Positions 35,895 through 47,525 of a stretch of DNA of 64,000 bases are shown here, piece after piece. The number at the start of each line of letters is the position of its first letter. Within the stretch, counting starts at the first letter, position 1. The stretch spans positions 36,177,378 to 36,241,377 of the forward strand of contig NC_063171.1 of assembly GCF_023159225.1 (NCBI RefSeq), read 5' to 3'. The stretch is from Perognathus longimembris pacificus (lineage: Eukaryota > Chordata > Mammalia > Rodentia > Heteromyidae). The notes beneath the pieces are model-generated. The model saw only the letters and a program-made list of their open reading frames with translations. It was not told the DNA's origin and did no database searches. Made by a program: the position numbers and the translations under genes.

Positions 35895-36245
35895 TATTTC
35901 AACTGAGAAAGAGTGAGGGAAGGGGTGGCATTGTCCAAAAAAAGTACTCTTTTTTTTTTTTTGTCAGTCCTGGGGCTTGAACTCTGGGCTGGGCACTGTC
36001 CTTGAGCTCTTTAGCTCAAGGCTAGTGCACCTGAGCCACAGTGTGCCATATCTGGTTTTCTGGTGGTTAATTGGAGAGAAGAGTCTTACAGACTTTCCTG
36101 CCTGAGCTGTCTTTGTGCTCAGCCTCCTGAGTAGCTAGAATTACAGGCGTGAGCCACTGGCGCCTGGCTGAAATGTACTTTTTACCTGAGTTATGTAACT
36201 GTAACCCCTCTGAACATCATCTTTATAATAACAATAAAAAATCAG
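35895..36245 (+). repeat. L1-type 3' end split by a B1-Geo SINE
   Basis: Forward L1-type GAGTGAGGGAAGGGGTGGCAT and TGTCCAAAAAAAGTACT stop at a reverse B1-Geo (about 35950-36170). They resume as AAATGTACTTTTTACC and GTAACTGTAACCCCTC. Confidence 0.8.
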
Positions 36246-36303
36246 AGAAAAAAGAATGGGTACTTCAGCAGTGGCTATCACTGGATACTATCTTGAAAAC
36301 GAA

Positions 36304-36800
36304 GCCAGGTGCAGGTGACTCACGCCTGTAATCCTAGCTACTCAGGAGGCTGAGATCTGAGGATTGTGGTTCAAGGCCAACCTCGGACAGAAAAGTCCCT
36401 ATGAGACTCTTATCTCCAATTAAGCACTCAAAAAACGGAAGTGGCACTGTGGCTCAAGTGGTAGTGTGTTAGCCTTGAACACAAAGAAGTTCATGGACAG
36501 AACCAAGGCCCTGAGTTCAAGCTCCACAACCAACAAAAGAAAAGAAAATGAGGACTGGAGGGAAAAACTGGGAGAGAGCAAGGGAAGGGGTGACATTGTT
36601 CAAAAAGAAATGTGCTCATTACTTGATTTATGTAACTGTAACCCCTCTGCATATCACCTTTACAATAACAATAAAAAAATTAAGGGGCTGGGAATGTGAC
36701 TTAGCAGTAGATTGCCTGCCCTGGCTGGCTTTGAACTGCAATCCTCAGATCTCAGCTTCCTGAGTAGCTAGTATTACAGGCGTAAGCCACCAGCACCTGG
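36304..36800 (+). repeat. B1-Geo SINE, L1-type 3' end and SINE fragment
   Basis: Forward B1-Geo at 36304-36535; L1-type end at 36545-36680 (AAAAAGAAATGTGCTC, GTAACTGTAACCCC). A hybrid of an ID start and a reverse B1-Geo end runs 36684-36800. Confidence 0.78.
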
Positions 36801-36994
36801 CTTCACTTTAGTTTTAAAAATTTTTATATTGCAGAACTACTATTAAAATTTTTGGAAGTCTAATTCCCAGTCTCGTATGGGAAGCAGGAGATATTTCTTT
36901 TTTCTATTTACCCCTTCTTTAAGCCATTATACTAAAACAAATTCTTGCTAAAACTCCCTCTCTCCGTGTGTAAACACAGAGATAGTTATCTGGA

Positions 36995-37075
36995 TATGTA
37001 CATATATATATATATATACACATATACACAAATGAATACACACATATATACATATATATGTATAACACACACACT
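36995..37075. repeat. (TA)n/(CA)n-rich tract
   Basis: Interrupted TATATA and ACACAC repeats; many short self-complementary stretches. Confidence 0.85.
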
Positions 37076-38330
37076 TATCCAGATAAATATCTAGGTATTT
37101 GGGCTGCCATGGCTATGGTAATTTGTAGTAAAGGAAAATAAACTTAAGAACAAACTGGTAACTCCTGGACAGGGCAATTAAAATTTTTATTTTGAGTGGC
37201 ATTAGGAATCGAACTCAGTGTCATGTGCCAGGCAGGCACTCTATCATTTGAGCCATGTTCCTAGGGCTTTTGCCTTCACCTTTTTTTTTGGTTTGCCTGG
37301 CCTATCATCCACCTATTTATGTTTCTCACATAGCTAGAATGACTTGCACACACCACTATATCCAGTGTTTGAAATGGGTCATCAGGTTTCTGCTTGGGCT
37401 AGCCTTGTCCCATGGTCCTCCAGGTTTCTACCCCCAAGTAGCTAGAATTACAGATGTGAACCACCAGTGCCTTGCCCCCCCTTTTTTTCCTAATGGTAGG
37501 AGATTTGAATTCAGGACCTCAGGTTTGCTTGTCAGATAGTCTACCACTTGAGTCACCTTTCCTGGCTCCCTTGTTTGATTTATTGAAACAGGTTTTTACT
37601 ATACAGCTCAGGACGGCCTTGAACTCATGATTCTTCTCTTCACCCTTCCAAGCATGGAGATGCCTGGCTTAAAACTAGGCATTTTGTTACATGAAGAACA
37701 TATCTTGGGCAAGCAGTGGCTTCTCCAGATCTTCTCTTTGCCTCACCCCGCTGTCCTCCTCCCACCTCTGCAAGGCTATCTGATGCAAAGCATTTTCAGG
37801 AGGACTGGCTCTGGCTTTCCTTTGATGCCATGCTGTCTGTGATTAAGTAACAGATGGCAAGCCAAACACTTAAAAAGAATTAGATATGATCAGTGTTCTC
37901 TCAGTGTTATGATGTACAAATGGCTGTGCCTCATCTCTCTTTGGATTTTATAACAGTTCAATGAGGTTAGTACAGATATATACCTCCTTATTCACAATTC
38001 CAAAATTTCATAAAAGCAGTGTCATATTCAGCTATGAGGGCTGGCTTACATTCTCCTGGAGATGTTTGGCTGTCTGTAGTATGTTTGACCTATTTCTTTT
38101 GAAAAAAAAATTCTTAAATGTTTGCACACATATGTTTGTGGCACTAAGGTTTGAATTTAAAGCCTTGCACTTACCAGACAGGGGTTGGATCACTTGAGTC
38201 CTGGAAATTTTCCTTTATGGTTATATAATCCCCTGACCCACTTAAGCTACTATGATAAGGATTTCTGTTATTTGCAGCCAAACATAATCCTTGTTGATAC
38301 ACTAGCACTGACTAGTTTTTAAGAAACAGA
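37076..38330. other. Intergenic with old SINE fragments
   Basis: Diverged reverse ID and B1 pieces at 37190-37270, 37280-37480, 37500-37560 and 37570-37660. No gene recognised. Confidence 0.5.
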
Positions 38331-38610
38331 TTCTTTTATTCACTGCTAGGGGAAACAAAAGTTAGTACAAGTTATCAGAAGGACAATATAGACAGCTTAA
38401 AACTATTCATACTATTTTACCTAGAAATTTCCCTTCTGGGAATTTGCCTCAAACAATAATTACAGGTGTAACTAAAGATATATGTGTAAGACTGTTTGAT
38501 GCAGCATTATTTACTATAGTGAAAACTTGGAAGGAATTTAACAATGGACTTAATTATGAAGAGATGATTAACAAAATTACGAAGAATTTATGTAACTGAA
38601 TATTTAGTAG
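38331..38610 (+). repeat. Old LINE-1 (L1M-type) 3' fragment
   Basis: CTTCTGGGAATTTGCC, TGATGCAGCATTATTTACTATAG and GAAAACTTGGAAGGAATTTAAC follow the known motif order. Confidence 0.72.
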
Positions 38611-38624
38611 CTAAAGTCTTGTTT

Positions 38625-38740
38625 GTAGCTGATTTTGGTGGTTCACACCTGTAATCTTAGCACTTAGGAAACAGAGGCAGGATGATTGTGAGTTCAATGC
38701 CTGTCTGGGCTGCAAAGAAAAATCCTATTACAAAAAAAAT
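38625..38740 (+). repeat. B1-type SINE
   Basis: GGTGGTTCACACCTGTAATC, AGGCAGGATGATTGTGAG, then an A tail. Confidence 0.78.
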
Positions 38741-38821
38741 TTTGTTAAAAAATATTTAATAAAATAGTAAAATGTTCAACAGTTGTATAAAAAGTAAGTA
38801 ATCCAGGATATATTTGTTTAT

Positions 38822-39262
38822 TTATTGCTTTGGGAATTTTACCCAGGACCTTGAGCATGCTAGGCAAGTGCTCTACCAATGCACTACATCCTAGCCCTCT
38901 TTATATATGTGTGAGTGTGTGTATGTACGTATATATATATATATATATATATATGTCATTAGAAGATAATTAGAAGTCATTAGAAGTTAATAGCATCTAT
39001 TTTTGGTATGTTGAAGAGGAATTTTTAAAATTGATATTGAGGGTTATTCTTAAATAAATATACAAGAAAAAGTAGCAAATAAATATTAATAAAATTTTAT
39101 AAAACAAACATTTATTATGGGACAATCTTTTTGGTATCAAAATACATTCTTAAACTGCAATATAATATAATATAAGTATCTTTTTTTTTTCCAGAGCTGA
39201 GGACAGAACTTGGGCCTTGCACTTGCTGGGCAGGTGCTCTTCCGCTGAGCTAAATCCCCAGC
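38822..39262 (-). repeat. Two ID monomers and an (AT)n tract
   Basis: Reverse ID at 38822-38900; (AT)n at about 38932-38954; clean reverse ID at 39186-39262 with GAGCTAAATCCCCAGCCC. Confidence 0.8.
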
Positions 39263-39347
<85 letters not shown>

Positions 39348-39374
39348 CACACACATACATATACATATACATAT

Positions 39375-39407
<33 letters not shown>

Positions 39408-39410
39408 TGT
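39263..39410. repeat. Compound (AT)n(AC)n(TA)n(GT)n tract
   Basis: About 150 bases of alternating purine-pyrimidine. An (AC)n arm (39307-39336) and a (GT)n arm (39377-39404) are complementary to each other across a TA-rich middle. Confidence 0.95.
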
Positions 39411-39705
39411 ACTGGGGCTTGAACTCAAGGCCAGGGTACCTCTACTTCTGGCTTTTGCTGGTAAATTGGTGATAAGAGTTTCATGGACTTTTCTGCCAGG
39501 GTTGGTTTCAAATCTTGATCACCAGATATCAGCCTCAGATCTCAACTTCCTGAATAGTTAAGATCATGGGCATGCTTCACCATTACCAGCTTTGTAATGA
39601 TTCTTTTTGACACAGAATCTACTTATGTGGTTGAGATTGGCCTGGAACTTGCGATCCTTTTCTTTAGCTTCCTGAGTACTGGGATTACAAATGGGTATGC
39701 CTGGC
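39411..39705 (-). repeat. B1-Geo SINE and B1
   Basis: Reverse B1-Geo to about 39590, then a reverse B1 (GACACAGAATCTACTTATG, GGGATTACAAATG). Confidence 0.72.
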
Positions 39706-39929
39706 TGAAGGTATGATAATTTAAATAGCATAACAGTAGCACAAAAATAGTTGAGTTGATCCCAAGTAAGAATGCATTCAATGCCAAGTGAAAGCATTTA
39801 TTGTGATAGGAAACAATCCATAAATAATGTTGGGAAAATAAATTTGCAAGTTAAAAAAATCAACTTAGATATTCTCCTCACATCATACATGAAAATTAAC
39901 TCAAGTGACAATTTAAAAATCCCTAAGTT

Positions 39930-40117
39930 TCTGGGAATGTAGCTTACTGGTAGAGTGTTTGCCTAGCATATATGAAGCCTTGGGTTTGATTCCTCAGTAC
40001 CACATAAACAGAAAAAGCCGGAAGTGGCACTGTGACTCAAGTGGTAGAGTGCTAGCCTTGAACAAAAAGAAGCTCAGGAACAGTGCCCAGGCCCTGAGTT
40101 CAAGCCATAGGACAGGC

Positions 40118-40148
<31 letters not shown>
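39930..40148 (+). repeat. IDL-Geo SINE with long A tail
   Basis: CTGGGAATGTAGCTTACTGG start and a pure A run of about 28 at the end, suggesting a fairly young copy. Confidence 0.88.
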
Positions 40149-40151
<3 letters not shown>

Positions 40152-40937
40152 AGAGAGAGACAAAGAAAGAAAGAAAAAAGAAAGATCCCTAAATTTACTA
40201 AATTAAATGTACTAAGTAGATAAATATTTGTGCATATGTCATGAAAGTTAGGAAATAACCCAGGCTTAAATAAGAAACCAAAATGTGCACCACAGAGAAA
40301 TACTCCTTGGAGGTACAGCTCCTTCATCCCTGTCTGTGCTGGGCAGTGAAGGAGGCAGAACAGGCCTGAGCTCTGAAGTCCTGAGCCAGGGTGATAGGTG
40401 CAGAGGTGTGCATAGACCGCATCCTTGGCAGCCAGCTTGTGGAGATGTAGGACTTGTGGCTTCCTTTGGGGTCTCATCTAAGCAGCCAGGATATTAGCTG
40501 AGGCGTATCCTGGGCTCCCAATTATGCCTCTGTGGCTGTGAGGAGGTTCAGAGGAGAGAAGGGAGAATTGCATCCCTTCCCAGCCACTGTTGGTCCTGTA
40601 ATCTTGACTTCTGGATCTCTAGAGGGAATGGATGGCCGGTGTGCTATCATTCTATCTGGTACAATAGGCTTAATAGTGGCATTTCCCATTGTCATTGGTC
40701 TACCATTTATTTTAACTAAAAGACACAATTGCATATACCATTTCATTGGATCTCTATGAGTAAGAAGAACTTATTAGTGGCATCTTAATGATAAAGAAAG
40801 GGAGGATTAGTGTTCAAGGAACTCTTTTCAGAGATTGTGACTCCAACATGGGTCCTCTAACTCAAAGGAGATCCTCCATCTCCCCAATTCTGCTAGGCTT
40901 TCAGAATAACTTGCTTTTAGACTAACATATAAGACTT
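40149..40937. other. Intergenic, repeat-poor, nothing assigned
   Basis: Includes small open frames on both strands at 40522-40759 with no resemblance I know. No gene claimed. Confidence 0.45.
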
Positions 40938-41725
40938 TTTTTTTTTTTTTACGTGGTTGTGGGGCTTGAACTCTGGGCCTGGGCCCTGTCCCTGAGCTCT
41001 TCAGCTTAAGGCTAGCTCTCTACCATTTGACCCGTAGTGCCACTTCCAGTTTTCTGGTGGTTAATTGGAGATAGGAGTCTTACAGACTTTCCTATCCTGG
41101 GCTGGCTTTGAATTGTGATCCTCAGATCTCAGCCTCCTGAGTAGCTAGGATTACGGGTGTGAGCACCTGGCTTAACATATAAGACCTTTGAACCCACTGG
41201 CCCCTGTTAACTTCTTGGCTGGCTCATTTCCCCAATGTGTTGCCACACGTGTTCCTTCAAGCTGAGCTATATTCTGTTAATTTCCCCTGCCCTCTATGTG
41301 CTTTCATTCCTCCCTGTCTTATAGATAACTCCTTTTCATCTCATCAGAAGCAACCTGATCTGAATTATTTCTGGTCCCTTCCCAGCAGGTTGCCAATCCC
41401 TGTTCCCCACAGGTGGCCTCACCTTACCCAGTCTCCACTGGTTCCTTCTCTATGTGCCTCCTCTCTCTAGAACGCAGTCTCTTGGAGAAAAGTACCAAAT
41501 GATCTTCGGATACCCAAATGTCTAGGTAGATCATACAATAGAGAGAGTTAGTTGAATGAAAGATTCTAAATGTTCAGACTGTACTATGTGTTGATTGGGT
41601 TTTCTTTTTTCCATATTTTGAGATAGGATCTCATTATGTCACCTTGCTAGGCCTGGAATTCACGATTCTCCTTCCCTAGCCACCTGAGCATTAGAATTAC
41701 AGCTGTGCCTCACAATGCCTGGCAG
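40938..41725 (-). repeat. B1-Geo SINE and B1
   Basis: Reverse B1-Geo at 40938-41172; reverse B1 at 41605-41725. 41173-41604 is unassigned. Confidence 0.78.
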
Positions 41726-41914
41726 GATCAGATAGTGTTAGCCGAGAGAATCTCTGACCCCCTGGGACGTGAGAACAGAGCTATGAGCTTGATACAATAG
41801 ACAAGGGCTGGAAGCTGATGGCTTGGAAAGATTGTCTCAGTGGTGCCAGACCAACTGAGAATTATTCTCACATCGTCTAATAGAAATCCATTCTCTTTTG
41901 TCCTGGGCAGATAA

Positions 41915-41980
41915 AACCCATGACTCTTTCTTTTTTTCTCATCCTCAAAGTTGCAAGGAAATAAAAAAAAACTTGCCATA
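41915..41980 (+). pseudogene. Possible intelectin exon 3 remnant
   Basis: CTTTTTTTCTCATCCTCA followed by AAGTTGCAAGGAAATAAAA resembles exon 3 of the intelectin gene at about 56110-56150 (CTTTTTTGTCTTCATTGCCC then AGAAGCTGCAAAGAAATAAA). It lies about 1.2 kb before the exon 4 remnant, compared with 1.5 kb in the better copy. The match is short, so this is tentative. Confidence 0.35.
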
Positions 41981-42692
41981 CACAGATAGTGAATAATGAA
42001 CAAACCCCAGCCTTGTCTCTTTAAAGCCATGGAAACCAGGAGGAATGTATCCAGTGGAGGGTGTTCTGGCTCTACTTCCTACCCAGGGGACGTTTCCAGT
42101 GGGAATGTCAGTGCTTGATCCCAGTCCCATGATCTGAACATAGGGGAAATGCAGTGTTCCTGGAGATTCTTTGAGTGGCAGCAGGAATTGTGGTGACCCT
42201 GAGATTTTCCTGTACTTGTAAACTCATGAGTTAGTCAGCCACAGGTTAATAGATGCTGGCAGAAAGTGTGAGATTCCTGAGGCAGAGACAAAGAACTTTA
42301 CTAGCTTCAGTGACAGGAGAAGCCAGAGTATCAGGATTTTCTTGTGTTGGCCTTCGTGGCATCTGCACAGGTAGTGGGTCTGTCAAACAGACTGACAAAT
42401 GTGTCTAATAAAGAAACAACAAGCTCTTTGTAGTCAAGATGGTGAAATCAAGATCATCAAAGCATCAGCTTCTCTGATCCCTTGTTCCACAGGATGGCAG
42501 AGAAACCAAGAGGCCAGATGGTAGTGCATTATGGGTAGTGGGGAACTGAGGAGTCAATCTTTGCAGAAGCTGAGCAGTATGTGGGGAATGGGTGAGATGA
42601 GGCAAAGAGCCTCAGATCTTCTCAGGATAAAGGGGCCATGAAGATGGCCACCATAGCTATGTCAGCCTCCCTGAAAGATAGGAAGATAGGTT
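41981..42692. other. Intergenic between intelectin remnants, unassigned
   Basis: Repeat-poor; if the exon 3 and exon 4 remnants are real this would be the decayed intron between them, but I see no alignment to intron 3 of the other copy, which is itself full of old L1. Confidence 0.35.
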
Positions 42693-42910
42693 CCAGGTGC
42701 CAGCAGCTCACACCTGTAACCTTAACTATTCAGGAGGCTGAGACATAGAGGTTCTCAGTTTGAAGCCAGTCTGGGCAGAAAAGTCTGAGACTGTATCTCT
42801 AATTAACTATCAAAATGCCGAAGTGGACACATGGCTCAAGTGGTAGAGCACCAGCTGGGACCAAGCAAGCCTGTTGAGAAGTCAAGGCCCTGATTTCAAG
42901 CTCCCATACC

Positions 42911-42945
<35 letters not shown>
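42693..42945 (+). repeat. B1-Geo SINE with (CA)n tail
   Basis: GTTCCAGGTGCCAGCAGCTCAC start; (CA)n at 42911-42944. Confidence 0.85.
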
Positions 42946-42948
<3 letters not shown>

Positions 42949-43079
42949 AAGGTGTGTGAGAAATGACTGTAGCAGTTTCTCATGGTTTGTGTTTTTGGGG
43001 ATCACAGGTTTTCTAGTCCGATCAGTTGTGCTTAACTTTACTGGTGCTTAACTTTCCTATATGGAAACGTTCAAGGGCA

Positions 43080-43612
43080 CCAAGATGCCATAGTGGAGGT
43101 AGAGGCAGCTGGCCAGAAACTGGCAATATCTATGGATCTACAGAGGTGGCCACAAGTGATATCTACAAGGTTGGCACCACTCCCTACCCACTTGGGAAAG
43201 GGTGAGGACTTGAGAGTGGTTGAACTACAAGCATGCAGAGGGAGGGCGGGAAGGGAGGCCGTGGAGGTAGGTCAGGAGCAGAAGAGAGAAGTTCACACCT
43301 TGAATCTCAACTTCTCCCATCATGGCCATTAGAGACCTAGCTGATGGTAGAGAAGCACCACATGCTGAAAGTGGGGGTGCCTGAGCACGGCTGTCCCTCT
43401 GCCCTGCTGGAACTCAGAGCTGCCAGCATCTCTGAGTACTGCAGGTGCCTATCTACTGCTCCACAGGAACTTCTAGCTTGGTCAGTCTCAGTGTTGATTT
43501 CTAGGCACCTCCCTAACTTGACATCTGGACTTTGGACCTGGTCATCTCACATGTGTCCAAAAGCTCCTGCAGGATTGGAGGAATAGCTCTGTACTGAGGT
43601 ACTATAACTTCA
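43080..43612 (+). pseudogene. Decayed intelectin copy (exon 4 end, intron 4, exon 5)
   Basis: This stretch aligns collinearly with 57830-58550 of the intelectin gene further right. The exon 4 end matches around GGCCACAAG and CTACAAGGTTGG (about 43146-43175). The intron keeps GGTGAGGACTTGAG, AGCATGCAGAGGGAGGG and GCAGAAGAGAGAA. Exon 5 (about 43505-43612) keeps TTGACATC, GGACCTGG, CTCCTGCAG, TTGGAGGAA, AGCTC and CTGAGGTAC. No open frame survives and a SINE interrupts exon 5 at about 43613. I found no exons 6 to 8 to its right. Position between F11R and ITLN suggests it is what is left of the ITLN2-side copy; that part is inference. Confidence 0.88.
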
Positions 43613-43852
43613 TTGATCCTGAGACTTGAACTCTGGGCCTGGCCTTTGTTCCCAAGCTTCTTTTGCTCAAGGATAGTACTCTACCACTGAGCCACAGCAC
43701 CACTTCTGTTTTTTTTTTTTTCTGAGTAGTTTATTGGAGGTAAGAGTCTCATGGACTTTTTTTTACCTGGGCTGGCTTTGAATCGATCCTCAGATCACAG
43801 CCTCCTGAGTAGCTAGGATTATAGGTGTGAGCTACCAACCCCTGGCTGAAAG
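43613..43852 (-). repeat. B1-Geo SINE inserted in the intelectin remnant
   Basis: Reverse copy directly after the last recognisable exon 5 bases of the intelectin pseudogene. Confidence 0.85.
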
Positions 43853-43989
43853 CACTTTTTTTTTTTTTTTTTTACAATAGAATGGATATTTTGGCACAGA
43901 AAATTCATGGATACAGTACATTTTGGATGCAATCTGTTGATTCTGTGATAAGCTTCCAACAAAATCTGACTCAGAGCTTTTGAAAAGTT

Positions 43990-44095
43990 AAATATAGTTT
44001 AAAAAATTTATGGCAATGGTGATTGAACTTAGGACCTTGCAACAAGCCAGGCAAGTGCTCTACCATTTGAGTTGTGCCCAAACTCCTAGGCTTCT
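43990..44095 (-). repeat. ID-type monomer
   Basis: GGTGATTGAACTTAGGACC and GGCAAGTGCTCTACC. 44096-44640 holds no recognisable gene. Confidence 0.6.
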
Positions 44096-44639
44096 ATGAG
44101 AGAGAGAGAGAAAGAAACATATTTATTTATTTATTACTTATTTATTTTTAAGGTAGGGATTCACCACAGGCCTTTGCCTTGTTTGTTCTAGAGGTTTTCT
44201 TTACTCTGCCTGAGTACCAGGAATTATAGGCAGGCACTACCATAGTTGCCTGTGTAGCCCTGGCTGGCTTCAGGTTTTCCATATTCCTGCCATATTTGTA
44301 GTCTCCCAAGTGCTGAGATTATAAAAATGTGCCTCCATACTTAGCAGTGACTCCGTTTTAATGTTTAGAATGTGCCAGAAGTGACACTGTGTGACTTTTG
44401 AGACTATGTCATTAAAAAGAAAGATACAACTTCTGACTTTCTCAAGATTTGTGCCTTTGGACCTTGGATTTCATGTGTAAAAAGCCCAGCTATCCTGCAA
44501 ATCTTGTGGAGGAGAGAGCATGTGAAAAGATCATATTAATCAAAACAAAGATGGCCAAGAAGTCCCACATCCTCCCCCAGCAGTGTCAGTTTTTCCATTC
44601 AAGCATCAGATGTGTGTTAAAGAGTATCCCAACTCCCCA

Positions 44640-44885
44640 GCTGGGTGCTGGTGGCTCATGCCTGTAATCCTAGCTATCAGGAGGCTGAGATCTGAGGATC
44701 AAAGATCAAAGCCAGCCTGGGCAGAAAAGTCCCCACGAGTCATATCTCCAATTAACCACTCAAAAACTGGAAGTGGCTCTGTGGCTCAACGTGGTAGAGT
44801 GCTAGCCTTGAGCACAAAGAAAGGCTCAGGGATAGTGTTCAGCCCCTGAGTTCAAGCCCCAGGATGGGCAAAAAAAAAAAAAAGA
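44640..44885 (+). repeat. B1-Geo SINE
   Basis: GCTGGGTGCTGGTGGCTCATG to CCCCAGGATGGGC with an A tail; a well preserved forward copy. Confidence 0.9.
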
Positions 44886-45309
44886 TTATCCCAACTCTAG
44901 CCACCATATGACTGAAACCTCAGGACCTTGCACTTGCTAGGCTGGTGCAGAACCACCGAGCTATGCTTCCAGTTTTTCAAGGGATAAATTTAGTGAAAGA
45001 TAAATAGTACCCTTGGGAAAAATATCTATAACACATTTGGAGAAATTAAGGAGCAGCTAAAAACACGAAAGAATACATCCTGTTCATGGATTTGATGTCT
45101 TAATATATGATGGAAGTTTGTCCATAGATTCAATGCCACCCTTATCAAAACTGAGGCAGATTTTTGAAATTTCAATGAATTCTAAAACTTATGTGTAAAA
45201 GCAAAGAACCACACACAATAAAGACAACATTGAAGAAGAAAGTAAGTATAGAGAGTCTATGTTAACAAATATCAAGACTTGTCATAATTCAAGTTCCTCC
45301 CAGAGTGAA

Positions 45310-45750
45310 TGTTCAGTTGGGAATAGTGGCTCACACTTGTAATTCCAGCATTCAGGAGGTTGTCCCAGGAGATCACAAATTCAAGGCCATCTTGAACTAT
45401 AATGAATTGGGGCTAGTCGGAACAATGTAAAGATAAAGACAAAACCTAAGCAATCACACACCACATAAAAGTGGATGTCAAGGAGTAATAACAATTGAAT
45501 AATTTGAGGGAATTTGAATAATTTTGGGTAACCCCACAAAATATGAGGGAATGCAGAGGTAGAATAGGGCAAGGAAGAAAGCAAAGAAAATAAGCAGTGG
45601 GCAACGAAAGTGTAGGTAGTCACAAACTTCTTTAATAATGTAATGTGCCTGGCGATACATACCTGTAATACCAGTACTTAGAACACTGAAGGATGAGGAT
45701 CACAAAATTTGGACCAGCCTGGTTACATAGTAAGACTCTTTCCCAACAAA
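45310..45750 (+). repeat. Two old B1-type SINEs
   Basis: 45310-45400 and 45645-45750. The DNA between them and up to 46340 is unassigned. Confidence 0.6.
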
Positions 45751-46340
45751 ATAAAACAAACCAAACTCATAAACTAAACAAAAACAAAAAAAGTAGTCCC
45801 AGTAGTTATCCTGTGTTAGACTATGGACAGAAAAATATGTACTCATCTATAAATACAGTCTTTGAAGTCTTTGGTGGACAATAATGGAGTTACCTTTCAT
45901 TTGAGATGCTTTTACATATCCTGGATATGTGTATATAAGTAATCAAACACATTCAGACATGGTATTGTCTTATCTGAATAAAATCCATCCCAACATTTAC
46001 AAAGGACTTCAAGGGAGGTAGTGCGCTGCTTTTCTTTTCATTAGCAGCTTTGTGCAGATGATAAACTTGGAAAGTAAGGGATCTGTGAGCTACACTGGGG
46101 GAGATTTTTGTGCCAATTAAGTTTTATTTCTATCATCTTAAAAATCCCCATTGACTTTTGTTTTCACCACTCCTTGTTACTGGACCACTTGAGGGAGATC
46201 TTTTGGCACCCCCAAGTGGTAGTATTGGTCAAGTCACATAAGATGTGCCATGACCTGGTATAGGTAGATTACAGACACTTTGGTAGTCACTATGACTTCT
46301 TAAACCCGTGGGACTTGATGTAGAAAAAAATAATGACTGA

Positions 46341-46635
46341 GGGGCTGGGAATATCACCTAATGGTAAAGTGCTCGCCTCGTATACATGAAGCCCTGGGTT
46401 TGATTCCTCAGCACCACATATATAGAAAAAGTCAGATGTGGCTCTTTGGCTCAAGTGGTAGAGTGCTAGCCTTGAGCAAAAAGAAGCCAGGGACAGTGCT
46501 CAGGCCCTGAGTCCACCCCCAGGACTGGCAACAAAAACAAAACAAAACAAAAAGAAATGTACTTGCCTTACATATGAAACTGTAACCTCTCTGTACTTCA
46601 CCTTGACAATAAAGAAAAAAAATAAAAAAATAATG
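46341..46635 (+). repeat. IDL-Geo SINE followed by an L1-type 3' end
   Basis: IDL-Geo at 46341-46545; then AAAAGAAATGTACTTGCC, GTAACCTCTCTGTACTTCACC and a (A)n tail. Confidence 0.85.
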
Positions 46636-46660
46636 ATTGAGCTAAACAGATGCTCTATTA

Positions 46661-46663
<3 letters not shown>

Positions 46664-46721
<58 letters not shown>
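46664..46721. repeat. (CT)n microsatellite
   Basis: About 28 CT units. Confidence 0.95.
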
Positions 46722-46724
<3 letters not shown>

Positions 46725-47525
46725 CACCCCTGAGCTTTTTTGAACAAGGTTAGTGTTCTGCCATTTGAGCCACAGTTCCAATTCCAGCTTTTTGGTGGTT
46801 AATTGGAGATAAGAGTCACTGATTTTTGTACTCATGCTGACTTTGAACTGAGATCCTCAAATCTCAAACTTCTGAATAGCTAGGATTATAGGTATGAGAC
46901 ACCAGGGCTTACTTGGCTTTTTGATCATTGCTAGCACTCTACCACTTGAGCCACACCTCCAAGATGCTTTTTGGCTGGCTAATTGGAGATGAAAATCTCA
47001 TGGACTTCTCTGCCCAGGCTGTTTTCAAACTTTGACCCTTAGATCTCAAATGCAGGAGTAGCTAGAATTATGTGTGAGCTACTGGCTATATATTATCTGA
47101 CAGACCACCAATTTGTTCCTTTTCCTTTTCCTTTCCTTTCCTTCCCTTCCCCTTACCTTTGTTTCTCTTCTATCTTTTCTCTTCCCTCCCCTCCCCTTCC
47201 CTTCCTTTCCCTCCTCTCCCCTTCCCTTCCCTTCTTCCCTTCCTCCCCTCCCCTGCTTTTCCCCTCCTCTCCTCTCCCCTCCCCTCTTTTTTCCTTTCCT
47301 TTTCTCCTTCCCTTTCTTTCATTTTTTCCTTTATTATTATTTTTTTGTTTACTGGTACTAATGTTTGAACTCAGGGCCTATGCTTTTGCTTGTTTGTTTG
47401 TTTTTTCCCCCTATCTCAAGGCTGTGCTCTACCATGTGAACCACACTCTAACTTCTGGCTTTTTGCTGGTCAGATGGAAATTAGAGTTTTTCAGAACAAT
47501 TTTCAAATCTCAGCTTCTAATTCTT
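46722..47525 (-). repeat. SINE cluster with a 200-bp pyrimidine tract
   Basis: Reverse B1-Geo copies at 46722-46905, 46915-47085 and 47350-47525; 47118-47335 is C/T-rich throughout (CCCTT, CCTTTT units). Confidence 0.8.

Noticed and set aside
43860..46340. Search for exons 6 to 8 of the intelectin fossil
   Set aside because: No stretch matched [31 protein letters not shown] or the exon 8 cysteine-rich motif. A possible CAATCTGTT match near 43932 is too short to call.
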